A DNA stretch of 6,552 nt from Bacillota bacterium (GTDB taxonomy: Bacteria; Bacillota; Clostridia; DSM-8532), in contig JAEXPO010000401.1 of assembly GCA_023446675.1 (NCBI GenBank), positions 1 to 6,552 of the forward strand. The letters are read 5' to 3'. The first letter of the stretch is position 1. Every line of letters starts with the position of its first letter. The notes under the pieces are model-generated. The model was not told the DNA's origin and made no database searches. It saw nothing but the letters and a program-made list of their open reading frames with translations. This document shows, piece after piece, positions 1 through 6,486 of this stretch. Position numbers and translations under genes: made by a program.

Positions 1-1901
1 TCACAAAGCCTGATACGGCAACCTTGGGAAAGCCCTTTCTATTGCCTCCCAATGAGGACAGTAAAAATTACCGCCTTGTTTTTCAAATCACAGGTGCATC
101 GGTAAATACCAACGATGCCTTTGTAATCAACAAAGGCACCGTTTATCAGGTTCGTTACGCTTTAGTCAAGGATCCGCTGGCGGTGAGCGTTGTTGTAGAA
201 ACAACAAAATCACCCCAATATACCCTGACAGAGAGCAGTGATAAAAAATCCGTCGTTTTAAAGATTACAGGCGGTGTCGTTTCAACCCCTACTCCAACAC
301 CTACGCCAACCCCTACGCCTTCGGCCACACCTACTATAACACCAACCCCTTCCACCACTCCGACACCAACACCGTCTTCCACGGTTACGCCTACACCCAC
401 TGTAACCCCGACGCCAACACCGTCCTCAACGCCAACACCGTCCTCAACGCCAACACCTACCCCGGTGCCCAACAAAAACGGCCCTCTTTCCTGGGCCATT
501 TCCGGAGATACCTGCACCTTTAAGCTTGAAGGAATCGGTTTATCCCAGTCCGCCAGCTCAAGTGAGGCCCGCTTTGAGCTTCGTGAGCGTGAAAAAATAC
601 TGCAAATCAGCCTGCCCGGAAATGTAACAAGCCTTACGTCCGGCGGTACGGTTATCAATAATGTCGTTCACGGTATTCTTGTCAATTACAATACCAAGCT
701 CAATACTACCTTTATACGCATTACCTATCCCAATGCCATTACCTTCACCCATGAAATAAAGGATGGCAGCTCGGTTATTGCGGTGAAAAAGGCGAGCACC
801 TCGGCTCCGGAGGCAACACCCTCCGCAACGCCGACACCATCCCCTTCGGTAACACCGACACCATCCTCAACACCGACACCCGGTTCATCGGACACTCCAA
901 CACCAAACCCATCCACATCGGCAACCCCGACACCCACGCCTTCCGTTACACCTAAGCCGGGAGAGAATTACACGGATCTCACATCCGTAGGCATCACCAA
1001 TGTGCTTGCCTCGGTGTCCGATTCCTCTGTCGCTTTTAAAATAACAAGTCCTGGAATAGTTGCAAGCTATCGCCAGCTCGAGGACAGCATTGTGGTGGAG
1101 GATGACATCAGCCTGGGGCAATTTGCCTTTCGCCTGCCTTTAAGCATGGTGAATATGGGAAGCGGAAAAGCGGTGCTGAACAGCAAGCTGGTAAAATCCG
1201 TAACCACCCTGTCCACCGATCAGAATAGCTTTCTCCTTTTTATAAAACAGGATCCTGAAGGACAGTTCACCATTAAGGAGGGTTCCTCTCCGGACGAGCT
1301 TTTAATTATTCTGGCTACCTCCCAGCACGAGGGAAGTACGGGCAGCGGAACTGCGAAAAATAAGCTGGTTGTGTTGGATGCCGGACATGGGGGCACGGAT
1401 CCCGGAGGCGTTGTAGGTACCTATCATGAAAAAAACTATAACCTCTCCATTGCGCTTTATTGCGAGGCTTACCTTAAGGCGAAGGGCGTAAATGTCATAA
1501 TGACCCGTTCCACGGATGTCTTTATTACTCTTGACGGAAGAAGCGCCCTGGCAAATGATAACAAAGCCGATCTTTTTGTTTCCATACACAACAATATCAT
1601 GCCTGCGGCAAGCTATAAAGGCTCCATGACCCTTTATTATCCGTCCAGTGTGGATGGAAAAGCCTATGCCTCCATAATACAGGAGAATCTTGTTAAGGGT
1701 CTTGGTATGGCGGATATGCTTATTCGACCGAGAGGCGATCTGTCCGTGCTTAAAAAGACAAAAATGCCGGCGGTTCTCGCAGAGTTTGCCTGCATGACCA
1801 ACAGTGACGATTTAAATCTTTTAAATAATGACGCCTTCCTCAAAAAAGCGGGAGAAAACCTGGGGGAGAGCATTATCAAGATTTTAGCCAGCATGCCGTA
1901 G
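1..1901 (+). CDS. N-acetylmuramoyl-L-alanine amidase (Amidase_3) with AMIN-like modules and Thr-Pro linkers, 5' partial
   Basis: The protein should cleave the amide bond between N-acetylmuramic acid and L-alanine in peptidoglycan, outside the membrane, in cell separation or wall turnover. The frame is open from base 3 to the window edge, so the true start and any signal peptide lie upstream; a TTG at 24 is not a credible start. Counting residues from that TTG, an AMIN-like module spans about 11-83, a Thr/Pro/Ser linker 87-150, a second AMIN-like module 152-256, a second linker 258-313, a third beta-rich AMIN-like module 317-432, and Amidase_3 from 447 to 625. The zinc and catalytic residues fit the family: His455 in DAGHGG, Glu469 in YHEK, His522 in SIHNN and Glu587 in AEFACMTN. 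The catalytic domain is intact to the stop TAG. AMIN domains are known to target amidases to wall or septum; the three assignments here are by strand pattern and are less certain than the catalytic domain. The gene is followed by its own terminator. Confidence 0.93.
   Translation, partial: TKPDTATLGKPFLLPPNEDSKNYRLVFQITGASVNTNDAFVINKGTVYQVRYALVKDPLAVSVVVETTKSPQYTLTESSDKKSVVLKITGGVVSTPTPTPTPTPTPSATPTITPTPSTTPTPTPSSTVTPTPTVTPTPTPSSTPTPSSTPTPTPVPNKNGPLSWAISGDTCTFKLEGIGLSQSASSSEARFELREREKILQISLPGNVTSLTSGGTVINNVVHGILVNYNTKLNTTFIRITYPNAITFTHEIKDGSSVIAVKKASTSAPEATPSATPTPSPSVTPTPSSTPTPGSSDTPTPNPSTSATPTPTPSVTPKPGENYTDLTSVGITNVLASVSDSSVAFKITSPGIVASYRQLEDSIVVEDDISLGQFAFRLPLSMVNMGSGKAVLNSKLVKSVTTLSTDQNSFLLFIKQDPEGQFTIKEGSSPDELLIILATSQHEGSTGSGTAKNKLVVLDAGHGGTDPGGVVGTYHEKNYNLSIALYCEAYLKAKGVNVIMTRSTDVFITLDGRSALANDNKADLFVSIHNNIMPAASYKGSMTLYYPSSVDGKAYASIIQENLVKGLGMADMLIRPRGDLSVLKKTKMPAVLAEFACMTNSDDLNLLNNDAFLKKAGENLGESIIKILASMP
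282..473 (+). repeat. Low-complexity Thr-Pro-Ser linker 1 coding repeat
   Basis: This stretch of the amidase gene encodes about 64 residues made almost only of Thr, Pro and Ser, with TPTP runs and TPTPSS units. At DNA level it is a degenerate ACNCCN repeat. Such linkers are extended, flexible and often glycosylated in secreted clostridial proteins, and here would space the first AMIN-like module from the second. The antisense strand of the same repeat reads as Gly-Val runs, which explains the open reading frames seen there. Confidence 0.9.
411..457 (+). repeat. Perfect 18-bp tandem repeat, 2.6 copies
   Basis: The unit ACGCCAACACCGTCCTCA occurs at 411-428 and 429-446 with no mismatch, then continues as an identical 11-base partial copy at 447-457. 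The unit length is six codons, so gain or loss of a copy keeps the amidase frame and only changes linker length by TPTPSS. The exact identity, against degenerate repeats around it, suggests recent duplication by slippage. Confidence 0.93.
795..962 (+). repeat. Low-complexity Thr-Pro-Ser linker 2 coding repeat
   Basis: This second linker region of the amidase gene encodes about 56 residues rich in Thr, Pro and Ser, with TPTPS-like units and a few Gly, Asp and Asn residues. It joins the second and third AMIN-like modules. The DNA repeat is related to linker 1 (recurring ACACCGACACC and ACACCATCC words) but is more diverged and has no long exact tandem unit. Confidence 0.85.
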
Positions 1902-1924
1902 GCATTACCTGGAAGTTCCATAGA

Positions 1925-1953
1925 AAAAAGCTGCCTTATACAGGCAGCTTTTT
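1925..1953 (+). terminator. Rho-independent terminator after the amidase gene
   Basis: GCTGCC at 1930-1935 and GGCAGC at 1943-1948 form a perfect six-pair GC-rich stem, with a seven-base loop that can close by one more T-A pair. AAAAA before and TTTTT after extend the stem and supply the U tract. It lies 24 bases past the amidase stop, so it should end that transcript and separate it from rph. The A tract on the 5' side means it could also act on the opposite strand. Confidence 0.92.
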
Positions 1954-2107
1954 AGGAAGATAACACTGGGCTCCCTTACTTCCCGCAGCAAAGCACATAG
2001 CACATGGATAAAGGCTCTATGGCAAAGGCTCCGTATATGGGCTGTTTTAACAACAAGGCTATGAGGCTCTGCTCCGAGGTACGCTGCCTCGCTTCAAGGA
2101 AGCCCGT

Positions 2108-2136
2108 GTGTTATAAAGGGTACACTTAAGTATATT
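2108..2136 (+). promoter_or_regulatory. Candidate sigma-A promoter for the rph operon (distal)
   Basis: A -10-like TATATT at 2131-2136 lies 17 bases after a poor -35-like GTGTTA at 2108-2113 (three of six consensus bases). It sits after the amidase terminator in the AT-rich part of the gap. The -10 overlaps an imperfect palindrome, TACACTTAAGTATA at 2121-2134, which could be chance or an operator. Support is by consensus only. Confidence 0.28.
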
Positions 2137-2140
2137 TTTC

Positions 2141-2169
2141 TTTTCTGGATAACATGACGAACATATGAT
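2141..2169 (+). promoter_or_regulatory. Candidate sigma-A promoter for the rph operon (proximal)
   Basis: A -10-like TATGAT (five of six consensus bases) at 2164-2169 follows a weak TTTTCT at 2141-2146 with a 17-base spacer. Initiation near 2176 would leave a leader of about 27 bases before rph. The element is embedded in the AACAT direct repeats at 2148-2174, so a bound regulator there would touch the polymerase site. It is an alternative to, or a partner of, the distal candidate. Confidence 0.28.
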
Positions 2170-2202
2170 AACATTATAAAAAAAAGATTTTAGAGGCGGG
2201 AA

Positions 2203-2931
2203 ATGGACAGGACAAGAGAAGACGGGAGAAGATGTGACGAACTTAGGAAGGTCATCCTGACCCGTGGTTATACCAAATATGCCGAAGGCTCGGTTCTCGT
2301 TGAATTCGGAAACACAAAGGTATTATGCAATGCCAGCGTAGACGAAAAGGTACCTCCCTTTAAAAAGGGAAGCGGCGAAGGCTGGATTACCGCAGAGTAC
2401 GATATGCTCCCAAGAGCAACATCTAACCGGAACACACGGGATAGGAACACTCTTAAGATTAACGGCCGTTCTAACGAAATTCAAAGGCTCATCGGCAGAT
2501 CGCTGCGCTCCGTGGTGGATCTTAAATCCCTTGGCGAACGCACCATCGTTATTGATTGCGATGTCATTCAGGCCGATGGCGGAACCCGTACCGCTGCCAT
2601 TACCGGAGGCTTTGTGGCACTTATGGATGCTTGCAGTTACTTGGTAAGCGCGCGGCTCATACAGGATATTCCAATATCGGATTTTGTTGCCGCAATCAGT
2701 ACCGGCATTGTTGAGGATCGTGCTTTGCTCGATCTGTGCTATTCGGAGGATTCCCGGGCAGAAGTGGATATGAACGTGGTTATGACCTCGTCGGGAGAAA
2801 TGATAGAGGTACAGGCAACCGGCGAAAAGCGGCCCTTTCAGCGGGCCCAGCTGGATAAAATGCTGGACTATGCTGCCCTTGGAATCAGCCAGCTTATAGA
2901 GGTTCAGCGGCAGGTGCTTTTAAACCGTTAA
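2203..2931 (+). CDS. rph: Ribonuclease PH
   Basis: RNase PH is a cytoplasmic, phosphate-dependent 3'-5' exoribonuclease that trims extra nucleotides from tRNA precursors and other structured RNAs, releasing nucleoside diphosphates; it works as a hexamer. The 242-residue product is the normal length. It opens with the family start pattern (R-DGR--DELR) and carries [18 protein letters not shown] (29-46), [14 protein letters not shown] (60-73), [15 protein letters not shown] (88-102, with the phosphate-contacting Arg89), the phosphate site ADGGTRTA (124-131), and [14 protein letters not shown] (182-195) with the two metal-site aspartates Asp183 and Asp189. The start ATG is preceded by AGAGG at 2192-2196 with a six-base gap. 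It is the first gene of the five-gene run and is followed after 61 bases by rdgB, as in the rph-ysnA-ysnB order of Bacillus subtilis. No key residue is missing. Confidence 0.97.
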   Translation: MDRTREDGRRCDELRKVILTRGYTKYAEGSVLVEFGNTKVLCNASVDEKVPPFKKGSGEGWITAEYDMLPRATSNRNTRDRNTLKINGRSNEIQRLIGRSLRSVVDLKSLGERTIVIDCDVIQADGGTRTAAITGGFVALMDACSYLVSARLIQDIPISDFVAAISTGIVEDRALLDLCYSEDSRAEVDMNVVMTSSGEMIEVQATGEKRPFQRAQLDKMLDYAALGISQLIEVQRQVLLNR

Positions 2932-2955
2932 AGCCTTATCCAGGCTGAGGAACCG

Positions 2956-2983
2956 CTTTTATGGCTTTATAAGCCAAAAGGAG
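2956..2983 (+). promoter_or_regulatory. Hairpin overlapping the rdgB ribosome binding site
   Basis: TGGCTT (2962-2967) and AAGCCA (2971-2976) form a perfect six-pair stem with a three-base loop. Past a bulged A at 2961, CTTTT (2956-2960) can pair with AAAGG (2977-2981, one T-G wobble), extending the stem into the Shine-Dalgarno AAGGAG (2978-2983), nine bases before the rdgB GTG. The hairpin has no U tract and so is not a terminator. Upstream AAAGCC at 2930-2935, overlapping the rph stop, can compete for GGCTTT (2963-2968). A role in translation control is inference. Confidence 0.4.
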
Positions 2984-2992
2984 AATGAAAAC

Positions 2993-3595
2993 GTGACCAG
3001 AATTATACTGGCTACTATGAACCGGGGTAAGGTAAATGAAATTCAAAAGCTAATCTCCGGCAAGCCCTATGAAATGATTTCTATGAAAGAAGCCGGTATT
3101 TCGGTGGCTATTGTAGAGGATGGAACAACCTTTGAAGAAAATGCCCTCATAAAGGCCGATACCATCAGTAAATTGGCCGGAGGCATTGTTATAGCTGATG
3201 ACAGCGGACTTGTGGTGGACTCTATGGGAGGTGAGCCGGGTATTTATTCGGCTCGTTTTTTAGGTGAAAGCGCAACGGATGAAGAGCGCTGCACAGGAAT
3301 TCTCAAGCGCCTTGAGGGCGTTCCCGATGAAAAGAGAACAGCACGCTTTGTTTGTGCCGCAGCCGCAGTAAGCCCTAACTTTCGCATAACCGTCATGGCT
3401 GCCATCGAGGGAATAATCACCCGTGAACCGACAGGCAGCAACGGGTTTGGCTATGACCCTATTTTTTATGTTCCTGAAACGGGATTAACCATGGCGCAAA
3501 TGGACTCGGAGACGAAGAACAGGCTCAGCCATAGAGGAAAGGCTTTCCGTGCTCTTTTTGAGCGTTTGTCAAAAGAGGAGAGCATTCCCTTATGA
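2993..3595 (+). CDS. rdgB: RdgB/HAM1-family dITP/XTP pyrophosphatase
   Basis: The enzyme hydrolyses non-canonical purine nucleoside triphosphates (ITP, dITP, XTP) to monophosphate and pyrophosphate, keeping deaminated bases out of DNA and RNA. The 200-residue product has the family's usual size and all main motifs: the N-terminal LATMNRGKVNEI (6-17) with the substrate-contacting Asn10 and Lys13, EDGTTFEENALIKA (42-55), ADDSGL (68-73) with the catalytic and metal-binding aspartates, the SARF segment (86-89), the base-recognition GSNGFGYDPIF (148-158), and the C-terminal SHRG (179-182). The start is GTG, chosen because the family motif begins a few residues later and AAGGAG lies nine bases upstream; the nearer ATG at 2985 reads only three codons to a stop. 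Its stop overlaps the next start as ATGA, so translation of the two is probably coupled. Bacillus subtilis calls the equivalent gene ysnA. Confidence 0.96.
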   Translation: MTRIILATMNRGKVNEIQKLISGKPYEMISMKEAGISVAIVEDGTTFEENALIKADTISKLAGGIVIADDSGLVVDSMGGEPGIYSARFLGESATDEERCTGILKRLEGVPDEKRTARFVCAAAAVSPNFRITVMAAIEGIITREPTGSNGFGYDPIFYVPETGLTMAQMDSETKNRLSHRGKAFRALFERLSKEESIPL

Positions 3596-4074
3596 AACAG
3601 TTTATAGTCCTTAGCGATACTCACGGCGAGCTTACGGAAGCGGAGGAGATCCTTCGTTCCTGGCCGGGGATTCGTTCGGTTATCCATTTGGGTGATTATT
3701 CACGGGATGCCCTTCAGCTTAAGGAGGCGTTTCCCGAACATGAGTTTTTTATTATTTCAGGCAATTGTGATTTCTTTTTAAGCGAGGCTCCCATGGAACG
3801 CCTTTTGGAGGTGGAGGGAAAAAAGCTTCTGTTAACCCACGGACACCGGTACGATGTGAAAAACGGTACCGGAAGACTGGAGGCCAGAGGAAAAGCGGAA
3901 GGCCTGGATGTCATTTTGTATGGGCACACTCATATTCCGCTGCTTCTTAAAACCTCAGCCGGGCTTATCCTTAATCCGGGAAGCACCAGCAGCCCAAGAG
4001 GAGGCCATCACGGTACATATGCGCTCCTCGAAATCGGGAACGGCAGGGTAGAAGCCAGATTACTGGAAGTATGA
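3592..4074 (+). CDS. YfcE/MJ0936-family metallophosphoesterase
   Basis: This is a small calcineurin-like phosphodiesterase with a two-metal centre (usually Mn); relatives hydrolyse artificial phosphodiesters, but the natural substrate is not settled. The 160-residue product is full length. The metal ligands are all visible: Asp9 and His11 in SDTHG, Asp35 in HLGDYSRD, Asn58 in SGNCD, His83 in THGH, and His112 and His114 in GHTH, followed by NPGSTSSPRGG (128-138), typical of the subfamily. It starts within the rdgB stop (ATGA, four-base overlap), so it relies on rdgB translation. The same pairing in Bacillus subtilis is ysnA-ysnB, which supports a link with nucleotide or RNA housekeeping without defining it. 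There is no signal peptide; it should be cytoplasmic. Confidence 0.94.
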   Translation: MKQFIVLSDTHGELTEAEEILRSWPGIRSVIHLGDYSRDALQLKEAFPEHEFFIISGNCDFFLSEAPMERLLEVEGKKLLLTHGHRYDVKNGTGRLEARGKAEGLDVILYGHTHIPLLLKTSAGLILNPGSTSSPRGGHHGTYALLEIGNGRVEARLLEV

Positions 4075-4104
4075 TTTCATAGCCCACGGAGGTTTGCCTG
4101 AGAA

Positions 4105-5250
4105 ATGATCTATTTTGACAATAGCGCTACAACCAAGCCTTATTCCGAGACCATTGCCTTAATGGCTAAACTGATGGAGGAGGCCTATGCCAATTCTTCA
4201 TCCATGCACGCATTAGGTCTTGCAGCTGAAAAAATTCTGGAAAGCAGCCGTAAGGAGCTGGCTTCCTTAATAAAAGCCCTTCCGGAGGAGCTTGTATTTA
4301 CTTCCGGGGGAACCGAATCCATCAATACAGCTTTAAGAGGAAGCTCAGAAATTACAAAGCGCGCAGGAAGACATATCCTTGCTTCTCCGGTAGAGCATCC
4401 TGCTTCCCTGGAATCCTTAAATCTTCTCGCTTCCCAGGGCTGGGAGATAGAATGGCTCACAGTTGACAGTACTGGAACAATAAGCCTCTCGGATTTGGAA
4501 AGCAAACTCCGGAAGGATACGGTTTTGGTTAACCTCATGCACGTCAATAATGAGTTTGGAACCATAGAGCCTGTCGTGGAAGCAGGGGAAAGGATCAAGC
4601 GCTACAATCCGGCCATTGCCTATCATGTGGACGCGGTTCAGAGCTTTGGGAAAATCCCCATAAGCGTTAAATCGCTGAAGGCTGATTTTATTAGCGTAAG
4701 TGCTCATAAAATTCACGGTCCCAAGGGGGTGGGCCTTCTTTATTCAAGGAAAGGCACACGTTTTGCCCCCTTGCTTCTGGGAGGAGGACATGAGCGAAAC
4801 CAGCGTTCGGGAACCGTTAACGTTCCAGGCATCGCAGCCTTTTCCCTGTCGGCCTCCATAAAGCATGAAAGACGTAACCGTGATGAGGAACAGATGAAAA
4901 AGGTACGGCTTGCCCTGCTTGATGAGCTTGAAAAAAGATTGCCCGGGCAATACAGAGTTAATTCACCTCAGGATGGCACACCCGGAATACTTAATGTTTC
5001 CTTTAAAGGAATAAAAGCGGAAATTCTGCTCCACAGTCTGGAAGCCCAGGCCATTTTTGTTTCCAGCGGTTCAGCCTGTCATTCCAGGCATGACGGCATC
5101 AGCCATGTCATTAAAGCGGCAGGCGTGCCGAAGGAATGGGAGCAGGGAGCCATTCGCTTCAGCTTTTCAGGGGATAATACCATTGAAGAGGCTTCTGTCT
5201 GCGGGAACGCAGTTGCAGAGGCTCTGGATAAAATACGAATCCGGCGGTAG
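4105..5250 (+). CDS. Cysteine desulfurase, NifS/IscS type, probable sulfur donor to ThiI
   Basis: This PLP enzyme takes sulfur from L-cysteine as a protein-bound persulfide, leaving alanine. The 381-residue product has the class V aminotransferase fold signs: FDNSATT (4-10), TSGGTESIN (66-74), the PLP-stacking His98 in VEHP, HVDAVQ (174-179) with Asp176, the PLP-Schiff-base Lys202 in SAHKIHGPKG, GGGHERNQRSGTVNV (226-240), and the persulfide-carrying Cys325 in SSGSACHSR. The long Cys loop places it with group I (NifS/IscS), not SufS. The start ATG is the first possible one, since an in-frame TGA lies at 4099; GGAGG at 4088-4092 is 12 bases upstream, slightly far. The gene follows yfcE by 30 bases and precedes thiI by 57. 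Pairing with thiI is as for NifZ-ThiI in Bacillus subtilis, so tRNA thiolation is the likely main use. A role in Fe-S assembly is possible but no scaffold gene is visible here. Confidence 0.93.
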   Translation: MIYFDNSATTKPYSETIALMAKLMEEAYANSSSMHALGLAAEKILESSRKELASLIKALPEELVFTSGGTESINTALRGSSEITKRAGRHILASPVEHPASLESLNLLASQGWEIEWLTVDSTGTISLSDLESKLRKDTVLVNLMHVNNEFGTIEPVVEAGERIKRYNPAIAYHVDAVQSFGKIPISVKSLKADFISVSAHKIHGPKGVGLLYSRKGTRFAPLLLGGGHERNQRSGTVNVPGIAAFSLSASIKHERRNRDEEQMKKVRLALLDELEKRLPGQYRVNSPQDGTPGILNVSFKGIKAEILLHSLEAQAIFVSSGSACHSRHDGISHVIKAAGVPKEWEQGAIRFSFSGDNTIEEASVCGNAVAEALDKIRIRR

Positions 5251-5307
5251 GTCCCGCACTGCTGATTCAATACCAAATTATGATTATGGAAGAGGATAGT
5301 AAGGGTT

Positions 5308-6486
5308 ATGAATAAAAGGATATTGGTAAGGTACGAGGAAATATTTTTAAAGGGGCTTAACAAGCATACCTTTGAAGCCAGGCTCATTCAAAATATCCGA
5401 AGCTCTCTTGCGCCATTGGCAAAGGTTAAAATATCCAAGTCTCAGAGCCGCATTTACATTGAATCGGAAGATCCTTCCTACGACCAGGATGAGGTATTAA
5501 GTGCCTTAAGCCACATTTTTGGAATTGCCTCCGTAAGCCTTGTAGACACAGTGGAAACGGATCTTGATAAAATAAGGGAAGGAGCCTGTCTCCATGTGAA
5601 GGAGCTTATTGAAAGAAAGGGCTTTGTCACCTTCAAGGTGGAAGCCAAACGAGGTGATAAAACCTTTCCCCTTAATTCTCCCCAGATCTGCGCGGATCTG
5701 GGAAGCTATCTTTTAGATAGGCTGCCTGTTTTAAAGGTGGATGTCCATCGGCCCGATTTTATTCTTTATGTTGAAGTAAGAGAAGCCACCCATATTTATT
5801 CGGAGATTATTCAAATGGCCAAGGGCCTGCCCACCGGCTCCGGAGGGAAGGCCACCCTGCTTTTATCGGGAGGCATTGACAGCCCCGTTGCAGGCTGGAT
5901 GGTGGCAAAGCGGGGTGTAACTCTGGATGCGGTTTATTTCCACAGCCATCCCTACACCAGCGAAAGGGCAAAGGAAAAGGTGGTCAAGCTTGCAGAAATC
6001 CTGGGAAGCTGGTGTATGGGAATAAATCTCTACGTGGTTCCCTTTACGGAAATTCAGCTTCTGATCAACGAAAAATGCCCTGCGGATTATTTAACCATTA
6101 TTATGCGGCGCTACATGATGCGTATTGCTGAAAAAATCGCCCTGCGTGAGGGCTCGTTGGCCCTTGTTACCGGCGAAGCCATCGGCCAGGTAGCAAGCCA
6201 GACCATGGAAAGCATGCTTGTTACCAATTCCGTGTGCACCCTTCCCGTCTACCGGCCATTAGTCGGCATGGATAAAAACGAGGTAATCGAAAAGGCGCGC
6301 AGAATAGATACTTTCGAAACCTCTATTCTGCCCTATGAGGATTGCTGCACCCTGTTTACCGCAAAGCATCCCGTTACCAGGCCATCTCTTTCAAAAACCA
6401 TTGCCTTTGAAAAGGTACTGGAGGAAGAGGCACTCATTCAGGCAGCCCTGGATGGGACGGAATTAATAGCCCTGCCCGGTCATTAA
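5308..6486 (+). CDS. thiI: tRNA 4-thiouridine sulfurtransferase ThiI, short form without rhodanese domain
   Basis: ThiI adenylates uridine 8 of tRNA and inserts sulfur from a persulfide, giving 4-thiouridine, a near-UV sensor and tRNA stabiliser. The 392-residue product has an N-terminal ferredoxin-like part (ILVRYEEIFLKGLN, 5-18), a THUMP RNA-binding domain to about residue 165, and an ATP-binding PP-loop SGGIDSP (187-193). GEAIGQVASQT (289-299) and YRPLVGMDKNEVI (315-327) are conserved family segments. Cys346/Cys347 in YEDCCTLF align with the catalytic Cys of E. coli ThiI (Cys344). It ends soon after this region, so the C-terminal rhodanese domain of the enterobacterial enzyme is absent, as in Bacillus; the adjacent desulfurase should deliver sulfur directly. 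Without rhodanese a thiamine thiazole role is not expected. The ATG is the only in-frame start after a TGA at 5281; AGAGG at 5291-5295 is 12 bases away and AAGGG at 5301-5305 is very close, so initiation may be modest. Confidence 0.96.
   Translation: MNKRILVRYEEIFLKGLNKHTFEARLIQNIRSSLAPLAKVKISKSQSRIYIESEDPSYDQDEVLSALSHIFGIASVSLVDTVETDLDKIREGACLHVKELIERKGFVTFKVEAKRGDKTFPLNSPQICADLGSYLLDRLPVLKVDVHRPDFILYVEVREATHIYSEIIQMAKGLPTGSGGKATLLLSGGIDSPVAGWMVAKRGVTLDAVYFHSHPYTSERAKEKVVKLAEILGSWCMGINLYVVPFTEIQLLINEKCPADYLTIIMRRYMMRIAEKIALREGSLALVTGEAIGQVASQTMESMLVTNSVCTLPVYRPLVGMDKNEVIEKARRIDTFETSILPYEDCCTLFTAKHPVTRPSLSKTIAFEKVLEEEALIQAALDGTELIALPGH

Larger units (their letters stand above)
1954..2202. other. 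Intergenic region between amidase terminator and rph, no convincing gene
   Basis: No supported coding region is present. The stretch holds a perfect 7-bp tandem duplication (AGCACAT at 1992-1998 and 1999-2005), AAAGGCTC twice (2010-2017 and 2024-2031), AGGCT twice more (2056-2060, 2064-2068), and a small perfect hairpin CGAGG/CCTCG (2075-2079 with 2087-2091). An unsupported 41-codon open frame runs 2004-2129 without a ribosome binding site. From about 2111 the sequence becomes AT-rich and looks like a promoter zone. I see no tRNA and no recognisable riboswitch. Confidence 0.6.

Noticed and set aside
24..26. TTG as the start codon of the amidase gene
   Set aside because: The frame stays open to base 3 at the window edge, no ribosome site precedes the TTG, and a secreted amidase should begin with a signal peptide that is not present here.
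155..1121. Several open frames on the minus strand (155-658, 558-752, 725-937, 885-1121), some rich in Gly-Val
   Set aside because: They are the reverse reading of the amidase gene; the Gly-Val runs are simply the antisense of the ACNCCN linker repeats. None has a domain, a ribosome site or a sensible start.
2075..2091. CGAGG/CCTCG hairpin in the intergenic region as a riboswitch or terminator
   Set aside because: It is a single five-pair stem with no U tract and no surrounding conserved core; such stems are expected by chance.
2158..2173. LexA-like half site CGAAC followed by ATAT before rph
   Set aside because: The Gram-positive LexA box needs CGAAC-N4-GTTCG; the second half reads GATAA and does not match, and no SOS gene is adjacent.
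5057..5299. 80-codon open frame on the + strand overlapping the end of the desulfurase gene
   Set aside because: It lies mostly inside the conserved C-terminal Cys-loop region of the desulfurase in another frame, and has no recognisable product or ribosome site.
5286..5315. Nine-codon frame starting with ATG ahead of and overlapping the thiI start
   Set aside because: No Shine-Dalgarno precedes it and the peptide has no sign of selection; it most likely arises by chance from the thiI leader.
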